Assembly: GCF_004664715.2 (NCBI RefSeq)
Contig: NC_051074.1
Coordinates: forward strand, 33,664,980-33,728,979
DNA: 64,000 nucleotides
Origin: Peromyscus leucopus
Lineage: Eukaryota; Chordata; Mammalia; Rodentia; Cricetidae
Direction: 5' to 3'
The notes beneath the pieces were generated by a model that was given only the letters and a program-made list of their open reading frames with translations, was not told the DNA's origin and made no database searches. This document shows, one piece after another, positions 1 through 11,504 of this stretch. Every line of letters starts with the position of its first letter. Position 1 is the stretch's first letter. The translations under genes were made by a program, and so were the position numbers.

Positions 1-173
1 TGTCTTTGATCCCAGCACTCAGAAGACAGAGGCAGGCAGATCTCTGTGAGTTTGAGGCCAGCCTGGTCTACAGAGTGAGGTCCAGGAGAAGCTCCAAAAG
101 CTACACAGAGAAACCCTGTCTCAAAAACAATAACAACTATAAACAAAAAAACAAAAAAACAAAAAAAAAGAAA
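1..173 (+). mobile_element. B1 SINE, cut by window start
   Basis: The sequence runs from the B1 middle (tcccagcactcagaag) through the gaggccagcctggtctac box to the ctacacagagaaaccctgtc end, followed by an A-rich tail with C and T interruptions. B1 is a 7SL-derived, L1-mobilised rodent SINE. The left end lies outside the window, so its target-site duplication cannot be tested. Confidence 0.92.
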
Positions 174-579
174 ATCAGGTTTATTCCACATGCTTATTGC
201 ATTATTGTTAGACTTTTATAACTATGGTAGAACTTGCATATGAATAAAAAAATGAAAATTGAGCCAAACAGTCCAACTAATCTGAATTAAGTATTAATAA
301 ATTCTCTTTAGGGACTCAAAGGCAATAGCAAAATAGAACTATAAGTTATATATATATCCCAGGAGCTAATGTTTGAATGATTCAAAAGCCAATTATTTTT
401 TAATCATAATTTTTATATATTTTTATTTATTTATTTGATTTTAAAGAGATTTACCTTTTTAAGGGTTTGAAACATTGGCTTCTTACTACTGATGTTTTAA
501 TAAATAGACATGCAGTCAACCTTGCTTTGTAAATACTTAGGTTTGTATTTGTAGACCAGTGCTGCTCCCAGCTTCCCTT
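174..579. other. AT-rich non-genic stretch
   Basis: No open frame, RNA gene or repeat family is recognised. A short TA run lies near 345 and a T/A-rich patch near 410-440. Confidence 0.5.
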
Positions 580-853
580 TGCAGTGGGCAATGATTCCTG
601 CAGAGATTCACAACTGGTTGAAGTGAGAAGAATGAGTGACTGTTGAGCACTCAGCCCTAAACAGGGCGTCTATATCACCTTCTCCAAGGCCCAGGGAACA
701 ATGTGGCCAAGGAGCAGGAAAGATGGTATGGTTGAGCAGTTGGGGGGGGGGGCGGGAATGATATGAAATACCATCGTCTGTCTGGCATGGCCTGGCTGTA
801 ATAATCAAGAACACACAGTAGCTGTGGCTGCCTGTGCATGATAAGATTTGCAT

Positions 854-919
<66 letters not shown>

Positions 920-1065
920 AAGTAGGGGAGGGACTGGTTGGGAAGACGAAGAAGGTCAACAAGAATATAAAGGAGAGAAGAGATGTGAATAGGAGTTCAA
1001 TGTGATCATAATACACTGTATGCATGCATGACTCTCAAACATAAAAAGCAGAAATTAAAAAAAAT
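580..1065 (+). mobile_element. L1 3' UTR remnant (Lx type) with GA expansion
   Basis: The text follows the rodent Lx 3' UTR: a cacaactggt...gagcactcagcccta segment, then acacacagtagctgtggctgcctg, a purine tract, and a tail ending near aatgtgatcataatacactg with A-rich sequence. Only non-coding 3' sequence remains, as is usual for 5'-truncated copies. A G-run at about 740-751 and the GA microsatellite sit inside it. The subfamily is not assigned. Confidence 0.75.
857..916. repeat. (GA)n microsatellite
   Basis: About 30 uninterrupted GA units lie where Lx 3' UTRs normally carry a purine-rich stretch, so it probably grew from that tract. Confidence 0.98.
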
Positions 1066-2149
1066 GTATAAAAACAGAAATATTGGTTTCTTTTCTGTTG
1101 GAAGGATTTATATGGAATGGAAGGATTTCTAACTATAACTAATTGAATATGTTACAGAACCCAACCAAAATCCCATAGTGCATTTCAGAAAAGCAAACTT
1201 TAACTTTCTTATGTAAGATATGAAGGGAAAGAATAATTTTAAAAAGACACAAATGCAAGTTTTATTAGAATTGAGGGACTCTTTCATCAAGTTGGAAGTA
1301 GTTTATTAGAACTGGGTTCTTTCTATAGTCAAAAGAGGCATGGACACCATCATCAATCAAGGTTTATTTAAGCTGCTGGGCTCAGTCATGCCTGGGAAGC
1401 ATCTAAGAGTGGGGACAGCAATATTTCATCATACCCCACATATTTAATAATGGCAGTTACTAAACATAGCCCATAACACATGCAGAAAATGCATCTTGAA
1501 ATTCTTCAGGATAAGAAATTAAAATTGAAAGATAAATCACAAAATCCTTTTTTCTATGGGTACGCCTGCTTTGCTATAAAGATTGACCTGTAGAAGCCAT
1601 TTATAAGTGCTTAGTTTTGATGAAATTCCATAAACTTTGGTTTTTTATGCCATGAGTATTGCATTGATTAAATGCAGTTTTTAATTTGAAGTGGGGTTAA
1701 TAATAGCAAAATGATGTTGACAATGATTACTACCTCATTTGTTTGAAGTTGGTGATTTACACTTTGGAGAGCTGGTTGGTACCTTGAGCACAATGACATT
1801 CAACAAAATATGTGTAGAACATCAGCACCATGTTTAACAAGCTTCTGGATACATGGGTTAAACCAGCGCATAAAATATCTTTTTAAAAATCTTTTCTTTT
1901 GTAAAGTTCATACTCTGGGTAGATAGAGAATGCATGTGAAAACAATAAATAAATCTTTGATATGTTCAAAAGTAGTAAGTTACATGCAAAAAGAAAAGCA
2001 TGACAAGGTAAATGGGGGATTTGGTATGTTAGGAAAGATGGTGATTTTACATGGAATATTAAGGGTAAGCCTTAGGGGTAAAAGTGACATTGGGTTAAAC
2101 TGCAGTTCATGGAGCTGTTGGTTACCTGAAGTTTCACAGTCACAGACAT
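1066..2149. other. Unique-looking non-genic stretch
   Basis: AT-rich. No gene, RNA or repeat family is recognised. Frames are short and interrupted. Confidence 0.5.
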
Positions 2150-2505
2150 TGGTTCAATACTTTTCTGCTAACAAGACCACAAGTCTCAATGTGCGTTCAA
2201 TATTCTAGAAAACAAGGCAGCTTTGGTTGGCACCGGTTGTAAGCAAGGGGGAGGATTGATAGAGGTGAGGCCATGATGACAAAGCAGGTGAAGATTTCTA
2301 GGCTAGTGGAAGGTCTTGGCTTTTAATCTGAGTAAAGGAAGGAGACCAAGGGTTTGGGGTAGAGGAGAAAATGGCTTTACATATAGGAGTGTATTGACTT
2401 CATTAGGTTGCTGGTTAAGAATAGAATGTTTGGGAGCAAGAGTAACAGCTGGGCAACTAGACAGAGGTTCACAATCATACAAGTGAGAAGTGTCAATGGC
2501 CTGAT
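2150..2505 (+). repeat. Possible ancient mammalian interspersed repeat
   Basis: Text such as gttcaatattctagaaaacaa, then gagcaaggggga-like and gtcttggcttttaatctgag segments, in this order resembles a widespread old mammalian repeat whose name I cannot assign. Divergence is high and the borders are uncertain. Confidence 0.35.
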
Positions 2506-3446
2506 ACATCTATAGAAAGAGTTTAAATGGAGTTACCCCTTAATAAGGTAACAGTGCCCCTTTTAGATACCATGGGTAACAAAAAGTCCAGTGACAGGAA
2601 TAGGTTACCTTTAGGGGAGTTGTTGGCCAATGTGATCCCATTGTCCCACGAATATCACAAGTTATTATCAGTGATCTTGACAGGAAGATGCTGTCACCAA
2701 AGATACCACATACCTGACTCATACAACAAGGAGAAATCAATCAGGTACTAATCTGGAAGCTTCTTATCTACTGGATTGCTTCCATAGTGCTACAGGGTAC
2801 AGTGCATGCTGCCAGAGAAGAAAAATAATCATTACTCACACACATCTATGAATCTTGCAAACTACAATAATAACCAGCTGGGCAAGACATGTCCACTGAT
2901 GCAACAGTAGGAAAGCTGTCATGGAGTAACCAGCCGATTTTGATTTAAGGCCCAATTCATAAGATGACACCCATCCCTGGAACTATCAATTGGACCAAAG
3001 TTCTGTACTTAAGCAGGCCACAGGCCTTAGAGGAGAACTTAGTACTATTATTATGCTAAATGGTCACAATAGTAAACTAACGCCTAATGACATTGTTATA
3101 CCCACTGTACCTGTAGATTAGTGCATGGGTCAACCCTATCAGAAAAGCTTCTTTGTGCAGTGGATGGCAGTTGAGACAGAGACCCACCACTGACAAAGTG
3201 CAGAGAATAAGAGACTGCAACATGTCCCGCCTCAAATGGACCATATGTATGCCACGTTCTTCCTCCCAAGGCTCAGGAATCATTGCAGAAAAACAGAAAA
3301 GTATAAGAGCCAGAGACAGCGGATAAGCACAAAGAAACAACATTTTTTAGATACAATAGGGCAAAATTGTACCCATGAATTCACAGCAGAGAGACAGCAC
3401 GCACAAGACCTAGGCTTGATGTTGCATGAAGAGGAAAGGAGAGGAC

Positions 3447-3675
3447 AGGAGAGGAGAGGAGAGGAGGGAGGAAAGGGAGGGGAGGGGGGGGGGAGGGGAG
3501 GGAAGGGGAGAGGAGGGGAGGGGAGGGGAGGAAGGGAAAGGAGGGGAGAGGGAAGGGGGGGGGGGGGAGAGAAGAGGAGGGAGGGGGGGGAGGGGAGGGG
3601 AGGGGAGAGGAGAGGAGAGGAGAGGAGAGGAGAGGAGAGGAGAGGAGAGGAGAGGAGAGGAGAGGAGAGGAGAAA
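3447..3675 (+). repeat. 229-nt homopurine tract (GGGGA/GGAGA)n
   Basis: Not one pyrimidine occurs in 229 nt. The left half is GGGGA-rich with G-runs up to 12. The right half is a regular GGAGA array (about 15 units). It sits inside an Lx 3' UTR. Such tracts can form triplexes or G-quadruplexes. Long open frames on both strands here are low-complexity artefacts. Confidence 0.97.
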
Positions 3676-3861
3676 TGGGCATGAAGTCGGAGGAGCTGTT
3701 GGAAATTGATGACTGCTAGGAGGAGAGACAGTTTTCTTTAAAAGGTGTGGCCCATGGCAGATGAACCATGTTCCAGTGGTTGCCCACAAACTAAAGAGGA
3801 TATATGCAGCAAAACTGCACTCAATAGGTTTTTGAAACATGAGAACCCAAAAATTTCATGG

Positions 3862-4256
3862 TGTGTCCATCTGTTTTTGTCAGCTGGACACAAATATAGA
3901 CATACCCGGGAGGAGGGAATCTCAACTGAATAATTGATGATATCAAATTGGTCTGTGTACAAGTCTGTGAGGTGTTTTTTTGATGAATGATTGATATAGG
4001 AGGACCCAGACCACGGTGGGTCGTGCCAACTCTGGCCATGTGATCCTGGGGATGTATAAGAAAGCAAGTTGAGCAAGCCATGGGGAGCAAGCCATAAGCA
4101 GGATTCCTACATGGCCTCTACTTCAGTGCCTGTCTCCAGGTTCCTGTCCTGATTTTCCGTCGTGATATACTATAACTGCAAGAAGAATAAACCCTTTCCT
4201 CTCTGAGTTGCTTTTGGTGATGGTTTTTAATCTCAGCAATAGAAACCAAAGTAGGA
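3862..4256 (+). mobile_element. R1 mid-repetitive element nested in L1
   Basis: It carries the R1 series: tcagctggacacaaat, gagggaatctcaactga, gtgggtcgtgccaactct, tataagaaagcaag, tgcctgtctccaggttcctg, aataaaccctttcc, ttgcttttggtgatgg. The same element recurs elsewhere in this window in both orientations. It may be a non-autonomous DNA transposon (URR1-like) or an LTR fragment; I cannot decide from sequence alone. Confidence 0.7.
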
Positions 4257-4345
4257 CATGTGGGTAGGGAGATGAGGTGAAACTGGGAGGAGTTAGGGGA
4301 GTGGATGAATACAATCAAAATACATTACAAAATTCTCCAAGAATA

Positions 4346-5105
4346 ATAAAAGTCAGCACATGAGTCTATTTTGATGGCAAATTTAGAAGAGATTTCTGGA
4401 AAATTGCACATGAGGTATGCTAAAAGATAAACCATATAAAACATATCAAAAAAGTAACAAGCAATCGTATTTAATTTAAGCAAGCAATTTAATTAATATG
4501 TATTTATAAATAATTTAAAAAATAAAATATAACAAGTTTATTTGAACTAATAGGAATTCACAAAGCACATAGTGCCATTTGACAAGCAGATTGGGAAATC
4601 ATAAAGTGAGGATTTAAGTGAAACTTTTGTGAATTTACCTGAGGAATAAGAAAAAGAAAGTATTCAGTTTGAGTGAGATGGTTAATCCCTACTTAGAGGT
4701 GAGGTGGTGATTTCTTAAGTTCTGTGTTGCTATTTTCATTTAGTTCAGCTTGTGTGTTATCGGGAACCCAAGGCATAGGGCTTTCTCAGTCCCAGAGCCG
4801 CTCCGTTCTTAATCTAAACAGCCGTGAAGGGGGAGTGGCTAGTTAGCTGGAAGGACAGTGTGGCCATTCTCTGACAGCTTTGGGAGGTGTCAGACTGAGA
4901 TAACTCTAGTACATACAAATGGGGGTGAAAAGTTGAGATCTTACATGTGATCCCTGATTGGACACAGAAGCCTGGATTAGAGACAGATCTCAATCCTTGA
5001 CATATCAATGACTTATCAGTAGTCCCATGTCAACTAGTGGGATGAGAATTTAGATTTTGCTGGCTTTATTTTTGGTGTTCTGTCATTCATAATCATTTTT
5101 CCTAC
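4346..5105. other. AT-rich non-genic stretch
   Basis: Poly(A/T)-rich around 4440-4530, then unique-looking sequence. No feature recognised. Confidence 0.5.
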
Positions 5106-5109
5106 TTAA

Positions 5110-5620
5110 ATGACTGAGAGAGAAATCTTGGATTCTTAATTACGACCGACTCCACCCCACTGTTGTCCTGCAAAGAAGAAAATGAAAATGTATTCAGAGA
5201 AAACTGAGCCAGGGCAGGGGTACTATTGATGCAGGCCTACCAGCAAGCTATGGCGAGCACTTCACCGTGGACTGTGTGAGTTTGCTCAAATAGACCGGTT
5301 GATGACAGTAGAGAGTTCACAGTCAGCCAAATGCCTTCCTGGAATTCATCTTCAGATTTGTGGTTTTTAATCCTGAAGCAAAAATCTAAACAGACGCCAC
5401 ACAAACTCACTTTTTTGCTACCAGCCTGCAGGAACGGAACGGGGGTGATGTCACAGCCGTGCCGCACGCAGCGTGCAGATCCCCACCGATGAGAATTGCA
5501 TTCCAAAAGGCCATGTGACCTTGTCTGGAGCCCTCGTCCTGGCAAGGGCACCTCTACTGCGTCTTCCTCGGTTTGGAGAAACAAATCTTCACTGTCTCCT
5601 ACACTGATCCCATGGAGGTC
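5110..5620. promoter_or_regulatory. CpG-enriched unique patch, possible regulatory element
   Basis: About fifteen CpGs fall within roughly 350 nt of repeat-free DNA, against a strongly CpG-depleted background. A CRE-like TGATGTCA lies at 5446-5453, just upstream of the densest CpG cluster. A 115-codon open frame crosses it on the minus strand but opens with TTG and matches nothing I know. A weak or ancient promoter, enhancer or decayed exon are all possible. Confidence 0.3.
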
Positions 5621-6970
5621 TTAATCAGATTTCTTTCTATAACAAGTTAAATTGGAAGAAAAGGATTATCTGATGCTGGAAGTTGTTTTTCCAATCCTGA
5701 CTCCCATGGGAGTGAGTCCAGGAAAGGGTTCTGAGATGTGAGTGAGGAGATATTCTGAAGCATCTTTCTAAAAGGAGAGACAAAGCATCGCAGTGCTCAG
5801 ACCCCACAGTGCCTCTATCCGAGAGAGGGGTTAGTTTAGGCAGGACTTCTGCTGATTATGTAGACAGTGTAGAGAGTGCTCGTCCCCCAGAAGATGGCTG
5901 GAGAAGGTGGTCTCCTGCATGCTAATAGAGAAGCCATAAGTAAACATATGCTTTTTCCTGAGACTGGCAATGAAGTCGAGAACTATCCTCTTCAAATCAC
6001 ATGGACACCAGCTCAAGGCTCCTCAAGGGTGAGTGCTGGAGTCCAGGGATTCAGCTCATAAATGTCTTTCATTAGACTTCTCAGTCTGTGACCTACTCAA
6101 GGTGGGCAGAAGCCATAAGCATGCCTGAGATGCAACTTCCTTTTGAACAATTGGAACTAGGAAACAGAAAACTGATTTTGTTTAAGTGGCAATTAAAAGA
6201 TGCCACATATCTTTGGTGTCATGCTGAAGAGTACATCAGTCCTACATAATAAGTCCCTTAGAAATCTGCTAGAAGACTTTTCCTGGTTCTGTTTCTCACC
6301 ATTTCTTTTGGTCATCCGCTCTATCCTCAATTCTGCTTCTCTGATGACTTTAACACACATCTTAGTGTCATATACCTATGTGTCTTGTGGGCACTTCAAA
6401 TGTAACCGCCTTTTCAATTTCTTCAAAATAACTATCTTTGGATACTCTTCCTTATGCTTCTATTTTAACAATTACATAGATAGCATAGAATAAATACTAA
6501 GTGATATACATGTTTTTGACCCTTGCCTATGTTATTACTTATTAGGAACAGTTACACAATTATTTTTGCCTTTCTGGCCCTATTAAGTGAACATGTATGG
6601 TTTATTTCAGGGTTCAATAAACAGGCATGGTCTGTGTTTAATTAAATGTCTATAAAGGAAAGGCAAAGGGATAAAATGCTTGGAAAGAGAAACAGAACCA
6701 ATCCTAATTGTTGGTGACTTGATTTTGTTCATACACAAAAAAAAACCATAAATAACTACAGAAATACTTCTAGATATAGCTGAGTGTAATTAGCAAGAGT
6801 GTGGAATATGAGATCTTATAAAACAGTCAGTCATTTTCCTGTAGGCAAGTAATCAGCAAAAGGGAACTAATATTATACACACAATTCAATAAGTACATTC
6901 TGTTATACTAAATAAAGTGGGTAAATTTAAGTCTACTAAAACAAGTATGAGACTTTTATGCTAAAAACAT
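5621..6970. other. Unique-looking non-genic stretch
   Basis: No repeat family or gene recognised. A 97-codon plus frame at 6200-6493 is hydrophobic by T-richness and has no family resemblance. Confidence 0.5.
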
Positions 6971-6974
6971 GTCT

Positions 6975-7382
6975 AATAAGGGGAACCAGGACCTAGACAA
7001 ATAAGAGATATATCAATTATCTTTATTTTATAATTATCTTAGCAGTTTAATACAATTTTTATAAAAATTCTAGAGTACTCCTTGAAGATATGGATAATCC
7101 TAAAATTTACATGTAAAGGAAAAAGAACCACTGATGAAACAAATTCAGAAAAGAAGGTAGTTGAAGAATCACACTACCTGATCTTCAGGCTTCCCTGACG
7201 ATAATAATCAGGTCATTGTGCTGCTGGCAGAAGATGGGGCAAATCCACGGAGTAGAAGAGAATGGCTGCCCTGAGGCGCCACCATTGGTGTTTGACAAAG
7301 ATGGAAAACAACACAGTAAAGCTGGGTCAAAGGAATAGTGAGTCAGAGTCAGCCTGAGCTGCAGAATGAGACCCTGACTCAG

Positions 7383-7423
<41 letters not shown>

Positions 7424-8140
7424 CAAAAAACCAAGAACAAAAATAAGAAAACAAATTAGTAATGGGAAAAAGTCATAAACCAACACACCACAAAGGTGGA
7501 CATAAAGCCCCAAATAAGCAAATGAAGACGGATTCCCCATCATTAGTCCTGGGGAAAATGTACATTGAAATCCTAATGAGATTATTGGCTTATAACTATA
7601 TAAATAGAAAAATAAAAAAATAATGTAAAAGTCTATTATAAAATAAAATCCTGCCAAATATTGTCAAGAAGCAGCACCACTTGGGATGAAACAGATGGCA
7701 CAGCCATCTTGGAAATGGTTTAGTGATTTCCTACAGACTACACACGTTTTATCACACAGCCCAGCAAACTACCTCCTAGATCGCCATCTTGAAGAAATAA
7801 AAAGTTATTTATGCACATAAAGTTTTGTGCAATATTCACATATATGCACAATATTCATGAATTATACATCCCAACCAAAATGATAAATTACAAAAACTGG
7901 TGAAATAAAGTTTTTACCTTAATTAATAATGTCCTAACATTAGGTTCCTGATTTTGGTAACATATTATGATTGCAATCACATAATATGCTATCATTAGAA
8001 GACTCAGATGGGAGGTACACAGGACCTGTCTATACTGGTCTGGGTAAATAGGAATTCTCTGTCATTTCTTATCAATTTTGCTGTGAACCTGAAACTACTT
8101 TAAATATATGTTCATTCTGGAGAAATAAAATGAAGATAAA
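6975..8140 (+). mobile_element. Ancient L1 (L1M-like) 3' part, heavily decayed
   Basis: Old mammalian L1 ORF2 can be followed: atttacatgtaaaggaaaaa, aatcacactacctgatcttc, gtgtttgacaaagatgg, then after an interruption cccatcattagtcctgggg, and the 3' terminus tttgctgtgaacctgaaact. This is older than the Lx-type copies, with many indels and stops. The middle holds a short SINE tail and an (AATC)n array. Confidence 0.7.
7335..7440 (+). mobile_element. SINE tail with (AATC)n array inside ancient L1
   Basis: The gagtcagcctgagctgcagaatgagaccctgactca segment resembles the 3' end of a B1/B4-type SINE. It runs into about ten AATC units (7383-7423), the usual decay product of an A-rich tail. Confidence 0.6.
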
Positions 8141-8384
8141 ATTAAATGTCCAGCAAATTTAAAGAGTGTGGAGTATCTCCCCCCTCTAACTGGTGTTGGG
8201 GGCAATGTGTCGGTTTTGTAACACTCCCAGAGAAGCTGTTACATAAGAATGCACCTCCCAGAAATGAACGATTGTGTATTAAAAGCCACTCACAGCACAT
8301 GAACATAAAGTCCTATGTGACAGGACAGGGGAACCATTCTAGAGGTGCATTGTGTGAAATGTCTACAGAACAATACTCACTCCA
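8141..8384. other. Short unique-looking stretch
   Basis: No gene or repeat recognised. Confidence 0.45.
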
Positions 8385-8600
8385 GCAGTGTGTTAGTCAG
8401 GGGACCCGGAGGAACAGAGCCAATGTGGTGTAAATATAGTTGTAAAAAGTGTTTCACCAGACTCAATTTTGCACTCAATGGCTGAATAATTCCACAGTGG
8501 CCAACTGCATATTCAAAAGCTGAGGAACCCAGTAGGTGGTCTATTCGAGTAACTTGGAGGCTTAGCGTAAAAGGAGTCAAAATGTAGACCACTCAGAGGC
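8385..8600 (-). mobile_element. T-class mid-repetitive element, fragment
   Basis: It begins with tgtgttagtcaggggacc, the reverse complement of the T-class terminus (ctctagagaaccctgac...), followed by a decayed interior with aagctgaggaaccca. It is truncated and directly abuts an R1 copy in the same orientation. Confidence 0.5.
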
Positions 8601-8602
8601 TG

Positions 8603-9042
8603 TCACAGTTAGGTTTGTTATTGCTGTGATGAAATACCATATGAAATATCATGACCAAAAGAAGTTGGAGAAGAAAGGGTTTATTCTATTTATATATATC
8701 CTAAACTGCAGTTCACTAAGGGAAGCCAAGACAGGAATTCAAACTGGGCAGGAACCTAGAGGCAGGAGCTGATGCAAAGATCATGGAGGAGTGCTGCTTA
8801 ATGGCTTGCTCTACATGGTTTGCTTAACCTGCTTTCTTATTGCACCCAGGACCAACAACTCAGGGGTGACCCTACACACAATGTGCTGGGCCCTCCCACA
8901 TCAATCATCAACTAAAAAAATACCCTACAGGCTTGCCTACATTCCAATTTTATGGAAGCGTTTTCTCAATTGTGATTCCCTTCTTTTAGATGACTTTAGC
9001 TTGTGTCATTTTGACAGAAAATTAGCTAGCACAGAGGCTCAA
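8603..9042 (-). mobile_element. R1 element, reverse orientation
   Basis: Near-complete reverse copy: gttattgctgtgatgaaata, gaccaaaagaagttgg, agaaagggtttattc, catggaggagtgctgctta, gtgctgggccctcccacatc, cctacaggcttgcctaca, ending tagcttgtgtcattttgac and ttagctagcaca. The two outer ends read like short inverted termini. Confidence 0.75.
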
Positions 9043-10259
9043 GGTCTGAGCTAATCCTTGTGTGAATTCATTAAGAAGTTGGAACATGCTGTTCAACCTT
9101 GTACCCACCTAAGAAAAATTGAGCTTGTGTATGCCCATAAACTTCCACTTTCTACCCCATCTTGTTGCATCCCAGTGCTTAGCCTATTAAATGGTACCAC
9201 TTCCACTCAGGGTGGGTCATGTTCCTGACTGATCTGCATGCCAATCTTTTCTGGAAATACTTTTGTAAGCATAGGTAGAGTATGCATTACTGGTTTTCTA
9301 GGCATCTCTCAATCCAGTCAAATTGATGACTAAGAGTAATTAGCAGTTTATTTAGTTATAGATAGACAAAGGCTATGCTTTTGTAGCTCAACATGTAGCC
9401 TTGAAAGGGTGTAAGTTCACATCCATTCCAGTGGAATGCAGGAGTTAGTACAGTCATTCACATTAGCTAGCATAGGGAAATATTGGTTACATCACTGGAA
9501 ATAACCACTATCACAGGGTTGAAGGAATAGTGCAATGAATGAAGATTCCTTTCACAATACTTTCTTCAAATCAATTTTGTCCAAAATAGTTATATCTCCA
9601 TGCACCCTGCTAGAGTCTAGATTATATTGGTCACAGTACACCCAGTATTAGCAGCTATTTTGAAAATCTCTGGTTTTGCTTCCTAAATTTTCCACTAATT
9701 ATCATAGAGGTAACTAAAAAGCCTCTTAGCAAAGTTCTGGTTGCCTTGAGACATAGTCACACATGTGTCCCATCCATTCCTTAACCAACTTGTCAAAACA
9801 ACTTAGATCTAAGACTTTCAAGCAAAATTCTTTCTAGGTCCAGTCAATGAATCAATTGACTTCAAAGCTAGAACCATAACTTTACCTAGAGGAGAAAATG
9901 GTGAAGAAATATTGAACAGCAGTCATCATGTAGGATGCCCTTGAGTTCTTACACAAACACACAGACCCAAGCTGCGCTACAAATCATGCTGGTGTGAAAG
10001 TTCATTTTGCAAGAGCTGCTTTGAGATGACTACTAAAATCACACTCATCTTAGGTGCCCACAATCAATCAATACTATGCTGGGAAGGAGTCTTTAAAACT
10101 TCAATGTTCCTCAAGCTTACCAGCAGCTGGGTTTTGAGGTTGATGCTTTTCCCATTCTCTCCACAGCCACCCATCCATTGACAACAAGGAAAAGCACCCA
10201 GCATATTAAACAGACCCTGAAGCCAAAGGCTCAGGTGTATTAATAGCTGTTACCATTAT
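9043..10259. other. Non-genic stretch, weak repeat traces
   Basis: Around 9130-9350 the text (cttctaccccatcttgttgcatcccagtgc-like, then aaatggtaccacttcc) resembles a rodent repeat that I cannot name. The rest looks unique. Confidence 0.4.
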
Positions 10260-11120
10260 GAAAACCCTTCAAAAGCAAGTCACATCATTTTTGTATGCCA
10301 GGCTCCTTCGAGAAAAGAAGATAAATGTAAAAATAAGACTTCTTGAGTCAACTTGTTCAGCTGTCGCTGTGACGACAGAGCTAGGTTCTTCTAAAAATAG
10401 AGTACCTGACCTTTTGTAAGGATACTCAGACGTTCTTCTGGTTTGATCTGTCTTGACCTCAGATAAAACTTTGTCTGCTAGAAAATGCCTTTTTAAAACC
10501 CAAGAGCTGTTCATGGAGCAATGTTCCCACAACATTCTACATTGTTGACTTTTTTTCTTAGAATATACAAGAATTTATTTACAAATTGGTACTGTGATAT
10601 TACAATAGAATTCTCTACTGTTTGTGATTCTTAATGCTTCTTTGCCTTAGCATATTATCCACAGTTACTGGGTGAAAATGAAGTATCATTTGTCTCGATT
10701 GTGTATGTGTATTTCTTCTCTCATTGGAAAAGAGGCTCTGAAAACCTTGTAGGAGCCATGATAAACTATTATCTCTGCCCACTTTTTCACAATTAGTGTG
10801 TATAACATTGAGACATCTTGCTTTCAAAAGAAATCACACTCCTTAATTGTATCAACAGCGATGTCATTTAGGAATCTTGTTTCCCGAGCTAATTATCCTA
10901 CAGGTATTACCAGTAACTGTTGTTCTGACAGAGATGATATTGGGTTGAATTATTGTAAGTGAAAATAATATCCTGCCTCTTCAGTGGGTGAAGTTGTGTA
11001 ATCATTTGGTGGGGATTTGCAGGCCAAGTTGAATATAAAGAGAACGCCTGGTGCCTGGCAAGGATATAACTTAAGGAATAAGTGTATGATCAATATATTT
11101 TGCTTCCCTCTTTCTGTGTG
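10260..11120. other. Unique stretch, possible conserved element at 10780-10990
   Basis: Repeat-free. The subsegment near 10780-10990 has homeodomain-like ctaattat and ccttaattgt motifs in balanced sequence. It is not coding in any frame. Confidence 0.3.
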
Positions 11121-11124
11121 TTCT

Positions 11125-11495
11125 GGCTAGTTTTATGTCAACTTGACACACAAGCTAGAATCATCTGAAAGAAGGGAACCTCAATTGAAAAAATACCTCC
11201 ATAAGATCCATCTGTAAGGTATTTTCTTAATTAGTGATTGATTGGGGAAGGTCCAGCCCATAGTGTGCTATCCCTGGGCTGGTGATCTAGGATTCTGTGT
11301 GAAAGCAGGCTGAACCAAGCCATGGAGTGCCCTCCATGGCCTCTGTATCAGCTCCTGCCTCCAGGATCCTGCCCTGTTTGAGTTCCTGGCCTGACTTCCT
11401 TCAATGATGAACAGTGCTGTGGAAATGTAAGTCGAATAAATCCTTTTCTTCCTGAGTTGCTTTGGTCATGGTGTTTCATCACAGCAGCTAAGACA
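11125..11495 (+). mobile_element. R1 element, plus arm of inverted pair
   Basis: Good copy: ctggctagttttatgtcaac, ttgacacacaagctagaatc, ggaacctcaattgaa, ctatccctgggctggtgatc, gcctccaggatcctgccctg, tcgaataaatcc, gagttgctttggtcatggtg, catcacagcagctaagac. It faces a reverse copy about 10 nt downstream. Confidence 0.8.
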
Positions 11496-11504
11496 CTGAT
11501 AAAA

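Larger units (their letters stand above)
2525..4345 (+). mobile_element. L1 3' UTR (Lx type), interrupted by R1
   Basis: A long run of L1 3' UTR. Segments in consensus order include gcaaactacaataataacc, tgatttaaggcccaattca, cctaatgacattgttatacc, the gagacccaccactgac box, tgcacaagacctagg, a huge purine tract, then ttttctttaaaaggtgtggccc. The end (gggaggagttaggggagtgg, then a caaaatacatt tail) appears only after about 4257, so the element between about 3862 and 4256 is a later insertion. No ORF2 is left. Confidence 0.8.

Noticed and set aside
3236..3840. Open frames of 157 and 186 codons on opposite strands
   Set aside because: Both run through the homopurine tract of an L1 3' UTR. The predicted peptides are Gly/Glu/Arg or Ser/Pro/Leu low-complexity only.
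5237..5584. 115-codon minus frame in the CpG patch
   Set aside because: It opens with TTG, not ATG, has no recognisable domain, and no convincing exon boundaries on that strand. Kept only as part of the CpG-patch finding.
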